Below, one piece after another: positions 26,567-34,322 of a stretch of 64,000 bases of DNA (within the stretch, counting starts at the first letter, position 1; each line of letters starts with the position of its first letter). Origin of the DNA: an uncultured Novosphingobium sp. (lineage in GTDB: Bacteria; Pseudomonadota; Alphaproteobacteria; Sphingomonadales; Sphingomonadaceae); contig CAMPHR010000012.1 of assembly GCA_946886075.1 (NCBI GenBank), positions 1 to 64,000 of the forward strand. Reading direction: 5' to 3'. Under the pieces are notes generated by a model, which was not told the DNA's origin, searched no databases, and saw nothing but the letters and a program-made list of their open reading frames with translations. Position numbers and translations under genes: made by a program.

Positions 26567-28729
26567 GTGAGGATTGGCTTGAAAGCGACCGGCGGGATCA
26601 CGCGCCGCGACCTCGTTCGTGCGTTGCCCGTGACGGCGATGCTCGGCGCAGCGCCCCTTCAGGCCTGGTCAGCAACCGCCGCCAACGGCTTTGACCGGCA
26701 CAAATGGTGGGAGCATGAATATCGCATGCTCCAGACAAACCTGCGTGAAATCGACGCGTTGGAAGATCCCCGGACGATCGCCCGCGAAACCCGCGCGTTT
26801 GGCGCGAACGTCATCGTGTCCAACATAGGCGGGATCGTCGCCTTCTATCCGACCCAGTTGCCGCTCCATTACCGCAACCCCTTCATGAAGAGCGACTTTG
26901 CCGGTGAAATGGTCGCCGCCGCCCATGCGGAAGGTCTGGCCTATATCGGACGCTTTGACCTGTCCAAGGCGACGAAGCCTGCCTTTGACGCGCATCCCGA
27001 CTGGTTCATGCGCAACCGAGACGGCACTCCGCGCGAATATGCCGGAACTTACCAGGCCTGCCCCAATGGCGGGTGGGCGCAGGACTACGGCTTGCAGATC
27101 CTGAAGGAAGGCGTCGAGCGTCACGATGTCGACGGCCTTTTCTTCAACATGACGGCATTTGTTCGAACCGACTATTCCGACGTGGATCACGGCATTTGCG
27201 TCTGTGACAATTGCAAGCGGCGGTTCCGCGACCTGTACAAGCTGGATCTGCCCCGCACCGACGACGGCACCGATCCCAACTGGGGCGCCTATCAGCAATT
27301 CCAGGGGCGCATCATGGCCGAACTGTCGGCCAAGGCGCGTGATGTCATCAAGGCCGCCCGGCCCAACGTACCGCTGATGGACTTTTTCGGCGGCGTGGTC
27401 GCGCGAGGAGAGGTCCAGCGCCGCGTATCCCGCAAAGCGCCCGAATGGCCGCATGCGATGGGCGAACAGACGCGCGCATTGATGGCGCTTGCACCGGGCA
27501 AGGCATTTTCGGCGACTTCCACCGCGCACATGGATTATCCATGGCGGCAGGTGACGGAAAGCACCGGAAATCACATGCTGCGCTTCGCTCAGGCGCTGGG
27601 CACCGGAGCCAAGCTCGACCTCTATCTGATGGGGACGCTGAGCGATCAGGACGATCCCCGCTATCTGCCGCCGATTTCGCGCCTCTACCATTGGCATGCC
27701 GCCAATGAGCAGCACTATGCCGGGCTGGAGCCGGGCGCGCGCGTCGCCCTCTACAACAAGGGGTCGATCTTCCAGTCGGCTGGCACGGGGCTCGCCCGCT
27801 ACAACAGCAATGCGCAGCGGGGCGCCTATCAGGCGCTGGTCGATGCGCGCCTGCCTTTCTGGATGACCAATGGCATGCAGGTGGCCAAGGCCACGGCGGA
27901 TCAATCCTACGACGTCATCATCATGCCGCATGTCATGAGCGTGGACGAGGGCGAGGCCGCCGCACTCGATGCCTTTGTCGAGGCGGGCGGCCTGATCATA
28001 GCGACTGGCTATACCGGCGCACTCGGGCCGGACGGCAAGCCGCGCTCCGGTCCGGCCATGAAATCCAGCCCGGTAGGCAGCTTCGGCGAGCCGCGCGACG
28101 GCCATGGCTGGTCGCTCGACATGAACAAGGCGGTGGTTCGCATGGGCCCTGGCCGAATGCCGATCGACGAGACTTTCTTCCCGGTCACGCCACGCAGCGG
28201 CGCGACCAGCCTGATCCCCTTCGCGCCGGACCAGCGCTTCGGCCCGCCGGAATTTTCCTATGCGCGGCCCGGCGAAGCAGCGCGGGCGGATGCGGGCGCG
28301 TTGGTCGTGCCCTATGGCAAGGGGCATCATGTCCATATCCCCTGGCTGCCCGATTGGCTCTATTATCGCGACGGAATGGACGCGCATCGCGTGCTGTTCG
28401 AAAGCCTGATCGCTCGCTACGCCCCGCCGCAGCGGCTCCGGCTGGAAGGCGCTGGCCCCATCGAGATGATGGCGATGCGGCAACCAGCCACGGGCAAGAT
28501 GCTGGTGCACGTCATAAACTATTCAGGCCAGCGCAACACTCATTATGGCGACCCGCTGATCGCTCAGGGACTGAAGCTGGGTGTCCGCGGACCGGTGGGC
28601 AGCACGGCCCGCATGCTGCTGGCCGGGAAAGCGGTCAAGGGCAAGAGGCGCGCCGGGGACCAGGATCATCTATGGTTCGATCTGCCACCGATCGATACGT
28701 TCGAGGCGGTGCAGCTTACGATGACCTGA
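26567..28729 (+). CDS. Tat-exported glycoside-hydrolase-like protein, paralogue of the gene at 15339
   Basis: 720 aa. The leader holds TRRDLVRALPVTAML (twin Arg). The barrel-like half has ANVIVSNIGGIVAFYPTQLPLHYRNP, HPDWFMRNRDG, HDVDGLFFNMTAF and GICVCDNCKRRF with a CxCxxC cluster at Cys211/213/216, the same motif as its paralogue. The GATase-like half has LPFWMTNGMQVAKATADQSYDVIIMPHVMSVDEGEAAALDAFVEAGGLIIATGYTG. AGGAG 5 nt before GTG 26567 decides the start. It is divergent from the TonB receptor and likely acts in the periplasm on the imported material. The exact reaction is unknown. Confidence 0.82.
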   Translation: MRIGLKATGGITRRDLVRALPVTAMLGAAPLQAWSATAANGFDRHKWWEHEYRMLQTNLREIDALEDPRTIARETRAFGANVIVSNIGGIVAFYPTQLPLHYRNPFMKSDFAGEMVAAAHAEGLAYIGRFDLSKATKPAFDAHPDWFMRNRDGTPREYAGTYQACPNGGWAQDYGLQILKEGVERHDVDGLFFNMTAFVRTDYSDVDHGICVCDNCKRRFRDLYKLDLPRTDDGTDPNWGAYQQFQGRIMAELSAKARDVIKAARPNVPLMDFFGGVVARGEVQRRVSRKAPEWPHAMGEQTRALMALAPGKAFSATSTAHMDYPWRQVTESTGNHMLRFAQALGTGAKLDLYLMGTLSDQDDPRYLPPISRLYHWHAANEQHYAGLEPGARVALYNKGSIFQSAGTGLARYNSNAQRGAYQALVDARLPFWMTNGMQVAKATADQSYDVIIMPHVMSVDEGEAAALDAFVEAGGLIIATGYTGALGPDGKPRSGPAMKSSPVGSFGEPRDGHGWSLDMNKAVVRMGPGRMPIDETFFPVTPRSGATSLIPFAPDQRFGPPEFSYARPGEAARADAGALVVPYGKGHHVHIPWLPDWLYYRDGMDAHRVLFESLIARYAPPQRLRLEGAGPIEMMAMRQPATGKMLVHVINYSGQRNTHYGDPLIAQGLKLGVRGPVGSTARMLLAGKAVKGKRRAGDQDHLWFDLPPIDTFEAVQLTMT

Positions 28730-28736
28730 TGGAACA

Positions 28737-28774
28737 GGCGGGGACGGGCGCGGCTGACCGCTCCCGTCCCCGCC
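28737..28774. terminator. strong stem-loop between convergent genes
   Basis: GGCGGGGACGGG (28737-28748) pairs perfectly with CCCGTCCCCGCC (28763-28774), followed by CAACATTTTA on the plus strand. It lies between the glycosidase-like gene and the oppositely oriented propeller gene and may terminate both. Confidence 0.65.
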
Positions 28775-28781
28775 CAACATT

Positions 28782-29828
28782 TTAGAAGTCCGGGGCAAGA
28801 TCCATCAACACGATGCCCTGCCCGACCCCAGCATCGATCACGTCGGCCGACCCGACCTGGGCCGCGACCAACCGGCCGTCAGACCGCACGACGGGGTTGC
28901 CATATTTCCACCCGCCATATTGCACGATGTTGGTCATGCGCGTGTAGCCCGGCTTTTTGGGATCGAGGTCAAGAACGCAAAGGTCCATGCCCTTCGCACG
29001 ATCCTGCGCGCACTCGACGAATGTGCGCTTGCCGTCCGGGAAAATGCCTTCGACTTCATTGTAGAATGGCGGCACGGGATATTCCGTGATCTTCTTCGTG
29101 GCGAAATTGACCGATACAACCTTGGGCGGTTTCCCATCCCGGAAATAGCAGGGCATGGTCAGCCCCTTGTCGCCGGGTAGGAAGTCCTGCGCTTCAACAA
29201 AACAATCAGTCGTGGAAACGATCTTTTGCACGCTTTGCAGCTTGGCCGCCGACCCGTTCACCACCACACGGCCTGTGTAGACTGTGCTGGCTACGCCCTT
29301 GTCGGTCGGTTCCAGCGCGCTCCACGCGATCAAGTTGCTGCGCGGGCTTACAGCGACGCCTTCGAAAACCGTGATGCCGAGCGGCACCGGCGGACGCATC
29401 GATTCAGCATCCATCCAGAACAGTTGGACGCGCGTGTTGCGCGTTTCTTCGCGAGTCTTGCCCAAAATGCGCGGGCCGAGCAGCACGTAGCTGCCATCAG
29501 GAAGATAATGAACTCGCAAGAAGCCTTCGCTCGGCGCATGATCCGTCAGGTTACGGGTGCGGCCCGTCGCCATGTCATATTCATAGGCGTCGCCATAGGA
29601 TTTGCCGATGAACGCCAGCTTGTCGCCCTTGGGGGAAAAGACAGGGCGTTCGCCGAAGGCCGAGATCAGGCGCTGTCCGGGCGGCATGTCCTGAATGGGA
29701 TTGCCGGGCTTGTTCCCGATTGGCAACGTTGCCGGAACGGGCTCGCCGCGCGTAAAAGTCTGCGCGCTGAGCGCTGACAAGGGCACCGCCGCCAACAGCG
29801 CGGCGGCCAACACATGCTTTGCCTTCAT
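28782..29828 (-). CDS. exported TolB/PD40-type beta-propeller protein, copy 1
   Basis: 348 aa. A Sec signal (KAKHVLAAALLAAVPLSALSAQ) is followed by propeller repeats of the PD40/WD40-like kind: RPVFSPKGDKLAFIGKSYGDAYEYDMATGRTRNLT, VHYLPDGSYVLLGPR, NTRVQLFWMDAESM, GIFPDGKRTFVECAQDRAKGMDLCVLDL and NPVVRSDGRLVAAQVGS. Such propellers often bind polymers or act as subunits. A paralogue with the same FWM/PD40 layout is at 37242, at the far end of the island. It sits divergently from the FadR-type regulator. No enzymatic motif is seen. Confidence 0.78.
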   Translation of the reverse strand: MKAKHVLAAALLAAVPLSALSAQTFTRGEPVPATLPIGNKPGNPIQDMPPGQRLISAFGERPVFSPKGDKLAFIGKSYGDAYEYDMATGRTRNLTDHAPSEGFLRVHYLPDGSYVLLGPRILGKTREETRNTRVQLFWMDAESMRPPVPLGITVFEGVAVSPRSNLIAWSALEPTDKGVASTVYTGRVVVNGSAAKLQSVQKIVSTTDCFVEAQDFLPGDKGLTMPCYFRDGKPPKVVSVNFATKKITEYPVPPFYNEVEGIFPDGKRTFVECAQDRAKGMDLCVLDLDPKKPGYTRMTNIVQYGGWKYGNPVVRSDGRLVAAQVGSADVIDAGVGQGIVLMDLAPDF

Positions 29829-29961
29829 TGATCTTTCTCCTTAGCCTTGCGCAAGCAGCTTGAGCGTCGCGACAAGTCAAGCTTCTACCATGGCTGTTTC
29901 ACCATATGGACAGCGCGACTAACCGCTGGTCAGGAAAGGCTGCGAACGGTAAAGCTCCGGC

Positions 29962-30696
29962 ATGACCATCGAGTGCGCCGCCATCACGACAGAGCCGGAG
30001 ACTTCCGGATATCGCCGGGTGCTGGCGCACCTTCGCGACCTGCTGGTGAATGGCGGTGTTGAGACCGGCCATCGCCTGCCAAGCGAACGGGAATTGGCGC
30101 TGAGCCTGGGGGTCAGCCGCCCCGCGGTGCGGGAAGCCGTGCGCGCAATGGAGATGATCGGCGTACTGGAAACGCGCCACGGCCGCGCCAGCACCGTGCG
30201 TATCCCCGACGCAGCGGTGTTGGGCGAATTCTTCTCTCTTGCCCTGGCGCAGCAACCCGCGATCATCGACGATATTGTGGAGGTCCGCATTGCACTTGAG
30301 CGGCAGGCCTTGCGCCTCGCCTGCACCCGCGCAACGCCAGAAGACCAGCGCAACCTTGAACATGCGCTGGAGGAGATCGAAGGGACGATCGATGATGTGG
30401 CGAGTGGGGGTCATGCAGACCTTCATTTCCATACGCAGCTGGTCGCCGCTGCACATTCGCCCGCCCTGTCGACCATCTACGGCACGATCACGCATCTGCT
30501 GGAAAGATCGCATGTCGAACGGCGCAGGCGCATCGCAGACAGCCCGAAGGCGCGCGACTATCTGGTCGATCATCACCGCAAAATCTACGAGGCTGTCCGC
30601 GCTGGCGACGCATCCATGGCCGACGATTTGATCCTGAGCCATTTCGCCATCGGCGCCGCCTGGAAAATGCAGGCAGCAGCCCCGGATGATGTTTAG
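29962..30696 (+). CDS. FadR-subfamily GntR transcriptional regulator
   Basis: 244 aa. The GntR winged helix (YRRVLAHLRDLLVNGGVETGHRLPSERELALSLGVSRPAVREAVRAMEMIGVLETRHGRASTV) is joined to an FCD effector domain (ALERQALRLACTRATPEDQRNLEHAL, DLHFHTQLVAAAHSPALSTIYGTI, DHHRKIYEAVRAGDASMADDLILSHF) with the metal-binding Asp/His pattern. FCD regulators commonly sense small carboxylates such as lactate, glycolate or gluconate, which fits the surrounding hydroxy-acid genes. Its stop overlaps the convergent glycerate kinase stop by 4 nt. Boxes fitting TGGTnnnACCA at 35682, 32024 and 15194 are its likely sites. Confidence 0.9.
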   Translation: MTIECAAITTEPETSGYRRVLAHLRDLLVNGGVETGHRLPSERELALSLGVSRPAVREAVRAMEMIGVLETRHGRASTVRIPDAAVLGEFFSLALAQQPAIIDDIVEVRIALERQALRLACTRATPEDQRNLEHALEEIEGTIDDVASGGHADLHFHTQLVAAAHSPALSTIYGTITHLLERSHVERRRRIADSPKARDYLVDHHRKIYEAVRAGDASMADDLILSHFAIGAAWKMQAAAPDDV

Positions 30697-31979
30697 CCGT
30701 CGATCAGAATCGCGCGAAAATCGTTGACGTTGGTGCGGGTGGGTCCGGTGAACACCAGGTCGTCCAGCGCTTGGAAGAAGCCGAAGCTGTTATTTTCGCG
30801 CAGCATCCCGCTTGCCGACATGCCAGCTGCCTTGGCCCGCGCCAATGTGCTTTCGTCAGCGATCGCGCCCGCATGTCCGCCCACGCCATCGATACCGTCC
30901 GTATCGCACGCCAGCGCGGAGATCCCCGGCGCGGCGTCCAGCGACATGGCAAGGCTCAGCATATATTCGCTGTTGCGCCCGCCGCTGCCAGCCGGATTGC
31001 CGACCAGCACTGTGGTTTCTCCACCCGATAGCAGCGCCCAGCGTCCGCCCTTGCGCTGATGGTGCAGGGCAAGGGCGGCGTGGACGATGGCGAGTTCGGT
31101 TGCATCGCCCTCCAGATCATCGCCCAGATAGACCGGCCTGTATCCCGCCGCTGCCGCGACTTCACCCGCAGCCTCCAGCGCCATGCGATTTCGCGCGACG
31201 ATCCGTGTGTCTGCCCGCGCAAGTTCAGGCGATCCGGGCCGCGGCGTTGCATGCCGATCATCGTTCAGCACCGCCATCACATTGTCGGGGACGGTAATGC
31301 GATATCGCTCGATCACCCGCCGTGCGTCGTCCAGCGTCGTTCGATCCGCCACGGTCGGACCGGACGCGATCAGCGCCGGGTCATCCCCCGGCACGTCGGA
31401 AAAGGCCAGGGTAACCACCTGCGCCGGATGTGCCAGTGCGGCAAGGCGGCCACCCTTGACCTGCGACAGGTGCGTGCGCACGCAATTGATCTGCGAAATG
31501 GTCGCCCCGCATAGCAGCAACTCACGGGTCACCCGGCGCTTGTCGTCCAGCGATACGCCATCGACCGGCAATGCCAGCAGCGCCGACCCGCCACCGGAAA
31601 TCAGCGCGAGCAGCTGATCCTGCTCGCCAAGACCGCGCACCGCTTCCTGGATCATTTGCGCGGCGCGTTGGCCATGCTGGTCGGGCAAGGGGTGCCCCGC
31701 CTCGATGACCAGCGCATCGGCGGGCAAGCTGCCGGGCGGGAGCCCGTGACCGTAGGGGATGAGGACGATCACCTGCGTCCCCGGCGGCGAATGGCGCAGC
31801 GCCACGCCCGCCATCGACGCGCCGGCCTTGCCCAGCGCGAGCACCAGCCGTCGGCCTTCCGGCGGTGGGGGCAGGTGTGATGGCAAGCAGCGTTCAGCCG
31901 ACACCGCGGTCAGGGCGACGTCGAACATCTCCCGTGCCAGTGCGATCCGCGCCGCTTTCACCTTGTCCCCGTCCGTCAA
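30693..31979 (-). CDS. glycerate 2-kinase, type II (DUF4147/MOFRL), copy 2
   Basis: About 428 aa. It has the same domain order as the copy at 21066: LVLALGKAGASMAGVAL, IEAGHPLPDQHGQRAAQMI, LALISGGGSALLALPVDGVSLDDKRRVTRELLLCGATISQINCVRTHLSQVKGGRLAALAHPAQVVTLAFSDVPGDDPALIASGPT, then LLSGGETTVLVGNPAGSGGRNSEYMLSLA and CDTDGIDGVGGHAGA. The sequences differ enough to suggest old divergence or separate acquisition. TTG 31979 has GAGGA about 7 nt upstream; GTG 31997 and TTG 32003 are alternatives. A FadR-like box lies ~45 nt upstream. Confidence 0.87.
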   Translation of the reverse strand: MTDGDKVKAARIALAREMFDVALTAVSAERCLPSHLPPPPEGRRLVLALGKAGASMAGVALRHSPPGTQVIVLIPYGHGLPPGSLPADALVIEAGHPLPDQHGQRAAQMIQEAVRGLGEQDQLLALISGGGSALLALPVDGVSLDDKRRVTRELLLCGATISQINCVRTHLSQVKGGRLAALAHPAQVVTLAFSDVPGDDPALIASGPTVADRTTLDDARRVIERYRITVPDNVMAVLNDDRHATPRPGSPELARADTRIVARNRMALEAAGEVAAAAGYRPVYLGDDLEGDATELAIVHAALALHHQRKGGRWALLSGGETTVLVGNPAGSGGRNSEYMLSLAMSLDAAPGISALACDTDGIDGVGGHAGAIADESTLARAKAAGMSASGMLRENNSFGFFQALDDLVFTGPTRTNVNDFRAILIDG

Positions 31980-32023
31980 TGCTCGTTCCTCGCCCACCGC
32001 CAAGCCACCGGCTTACAAAGCGC

Positions 32024-32034
32024 CGGTTGAACCT
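32024..32034. promoter_or_regulatory. candidate FadR/GntR-type operator
   Basis: CGGTTGAACCT contains the GGTnnnACC core of FadR-subfamily boxes. It lies between the FG-GAP gene stop and the second glycerate kinase start, both minus strand. It matches less well than the site at 35682. Confidence 0.35.
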
Positions 32035-32094
32035 GCAAATCGCAAGTTGCGCGGAAAGGGCGATTTCATCTGGCGGAACAGGATTACCTTCGAA

Positions 32095-33348
32095 CTACCT
32101 GGCTTTCTTTCCCAGCAGCAAGCGCGCCTGCGTGCCCCAGGTACCAACGAACAGATCTTCGACACCATCGCCGTTGACGTCGCCCTTGGCCATGCTCCAG
32201 CTGCGGCCGACGGTGGCCGCGGGCATGACCGTCGCCGTCACGTCGCTGAAGCGGCCCTTGCCGTCATTGGCATAGGCGCGCAGTTGCAACGGCTTGAATC
32301 CCGGCACATCGATCGCGCCGACGATCAGGTCGGGATGGCCATCATGGTTGAAGTCCATCACCATGCCGCCCCAGCTGGAAAAGCGGTTTTCCGGCAGGCG
32401 CGTCTTGGTTTCATCGCGGAATTTGCCGCGCCCGTTGTTGATCAGCAGTCGCGCTTGCGGGTCCTTGTCCCACTTCTTGTTGTTGCTGGTCAGGTTCAGG
32501 AACAGGATGTCGGGGCGCCCGTCGCCATTGGCGTCGAACACATGGACCTCGCGCGTTTCAAGCGGTGCGAGCAGTTGCAGCGCCTTGGGCGCCTCCCGGA
32601 AATGCCCCTTGCCATCGTTCAGCAGCAGGCGGTTGGGTGGGCTTTCGTTCGCGACCACCATGTCGAGATCGCCGTCCCCATCCACATCGGCAAGCGCGAT
32701 GTCCTGGGTATCGTCCTCATAGGCGGGCAGATGGGTGGCGGTAGCGTCGATGAAGGTGCCGGGCTGCTTCGGGTCGTTCAGCCACAGGAAATTCTGTCCC
32801 GAAGCGCGCGGTTTGCCGGGGCGCTCCTCCGCTGAATTGCCGATGACGATGTCGGGCAGGCCGTCGCCATTGACGTCGCCCACCGCCAAGCCATTGCCCT
32901 CGCTCATCTTCGGCAACCGGTCCGACGCGTCGGCAAATACGCCACCCGGTCCACCGAGAAACAATTGGTGAGCATGATCCTCTTCCGCGACGAAGATGAG
33001 GTCGGGATAGCCGTCGCGGTTGAAGTCGGCGGACAGCACATGTTCCGTATCATGCGCCTTGGTGCCGAGCGCACCCTGCTTCCAGGTGAAATGACCCTGC
33101 CCATCATTGATGTAGAGCCGGTTCGCGCTCATCTCCACTGCCAGCACCGCGTCCAGATCGCCGTCGCCATCCACATCCACCAACGCCACATCCAGCGCGT
33201 GGAGATATTTGGAAACCGGTACATGCGTGTCTGTCACATCATCGAACAGCAGCGTCGATGCGGCTTCCTGCTGCGCTTGTCCGGGCATTGCACCTGCCAT
33301 CAGGAACGCGAAGATCGCGGTGCGGCTCATGAGGCGGCGCTTCATCAT
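32095..33348 (-). CDS. exported FG-GAP/VCBS-repeat (integrin-type beta-propeller) protein
   Basis: 417 aa. A signal peptide (RTAIFAFLMAGAMPGQAQQ) precedes about seven propeller blades, each with a calcium-loop DxDxDGxxD: DVDGDGDLDAVL, DFNRDGYPDLIF, DVNGDGLPDIVI, DVDGDGDLDMVV, DANGDGRPDILF, DFNHDGHPDLIV and DVNGDGVEDLFV, with N-D-G-x-G-x-F linkers. There is no catalytic motif. It likely acts as a calcium-bound binding or scaffold protein outside the inner membrane. The start ATG 33348 overlaps the preceding stop by 4 nt with GGAG 5 nt upstream, so it is coupled to the TIM-barrel gene. Confidence 0.88.
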   Translation of the reverse strand: MMKRRLMSRTAIFAFLMAGAMPGQAQQEAASTLLFDDVTDTHVPVSKYLHALDVALVDVDGDGDLDAVLAVEMSANRLYINDGQGHFTWKQGALGTKAHDTEHVLSADFNRDGYPDLIFVAEEDHAHQLFLGGPGGVFADASDRLPKMSEGNGLAVGDVNGDGLPDIVIGNSAEERPGKPRASGQNFLWLNDPKQPGTFIDATATHLPAYEDDTQDIALADVDGDGDLDMVVANESPPNRLLLNDGKGHFREAPKALQLLAPLETREVHVFDANGDGRPDILFLNLTSNNKKWDKDPQARLLINNGRGKFRDETKTRLPENRFSSWGGMVMDFNHDGHPDLIVGAIDVPGFKPLQLRAYANDGKGRFSDVTATVMPAATVGRSWSMAKGDVNGDGVEDLFVGTWGTQARLLLGKKAR

Positions 33349-34295
33349 ATGGTCTCCAGCTTGCGCAGATAGGAAAGGCTTTTGTGGAGGGAGTCGATAC
33401 GCGCGCCGGTGAAAGGCGGCTCCTGCTCGACGAAGAAATTGCGCACGCCCGTGCTTTGGGCGGTCTTCAGGATGGCGGGCCAGTTCATTGTGCCCGATCC
33501 GACCTCCGTCGGCTTCTGCTGCATGTGATAGTTGACCTGCGTCCCCGCCGCGATGTCCTTCACGTGCATCTGGGTGAAACGGCCGCGATAGCGCTTGAGC
33601 CATGCCACGGGATCGTGCCCGCCCGCTGCCAGCCAGCCGGCGTCCATTTCGAAATCGACGGTGCTTGGATCTGTCCGTTCGATCAGGATCTGCAAACCTG
33701 TCTTCGCGCCGATCGGCGCAAGCTCGCCATTATGATTATGGTAGCCGATGCGAATGCCATGCTTCTTGAGGACAGCGCCTTTCTCGTTGAGGAAGTCGGC
33801 CATCCGCTCATAGCGGTCGGCGGAGACAGGCGGGCTTCCCGGCTTCATCAGCGACATGAAGGAGATCGGCGGACCCCATATCGGGTCTTTCGGGAACTGG
33901 AAAAGCGGCAGCACGGCGTTGCGTGATCCCAGAATATTGAGCTGTTCAACCAGCTTGTCGAGATCGTCGAAATTCAGTCCGCTTGCTCCCGGGACCGATG
34001 ATGACGCCGCGACATGCGCGCTCCGGCAGGTGAGGCCCGCCTTGTCCAGCGCGGCGCGGAATTCGGCAGGCGAGCGGCGGTGCAGCGACGCAAGCTCCAC
34101 GGAGCGAACGCCCGCCGCAGCGATGCTGGCGAGCGTGCCGTCAAAATCGCGGTTGAGGTCCGGATCGAACATGTACAGCTGCACGCCCGCGCCGTCCGTC
34201 CCGAGCAGCGGAGCGGCTTTGCGGCGCGCCATCGCGGGCATGCCCGCCGCCAGCATCAACAAGGCAGAGGATTTGAGCAGATCGCGGCGGTTCAT
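33345..34295 (-). CDS. Tat-exported xylose-isomerase-like TIM-barrel sugar isomerase/epimerase
   Basis: 316 aa. The leader MNRRDLLKSSALLMLAAGMPA has twin Arg. The body is an AP-endonuclease-2/xylose-isomerase-like barrel: GVRSVELASLHRRSPAEFRAALDKAGL, GYHNHNGELAPIG, VDFEMDAGWLAAGGHDP, TQMHVKDIA and FFVEQEPPFTGA, with His, Glu and Asp residues suited to a divalent metal site. Cytoplasmic relatives isomerise sugars or inositol derivatives, so export suggests action on a periplasmic sugar or keto-sugar. ATG 34295 is preferred over an upstream TTG; the ribosome site is weak. Confidence 0.84.
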   Translation of the reverse strand: MNRRDLLKSSALLMLAAGMPAMARRKAAPLLGTDGAGVQLYMFDPDLNRDFDGTLASIAAAGVRSVELASLHRRSPAEFRAALDKAGLTCRSAHVAASSSVPGASGLNFDDLDKLVEQLNILGSRNAVLPLFQFPKDPIWGPPISFMSLMKPGSPPVSADRYERMADFLNEKGAVLKKHGIRIGYHNHNGELAPIGAKTGLQILIERTDPSTVDFEMDAGWLAAGGHDPVAWLKRYRGRFTQMHVKDIAAGTQVNYHMQQKPTEVGSGTMNWPAILKTAQSTGVRNFFVEQEPPFTGARIDSLHKSLSYLRKLETI

Positions 34296-34322
34296 CGGCA
34301 ATGTCTTTCGGTTGGGGAGGGA

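Noticed and set aside
26669..28510. A 613-codon minus-strand frame opposite the second glycosidase-like gene
   Set aside because: Same reasons: antisense composition and no recognisable motif.
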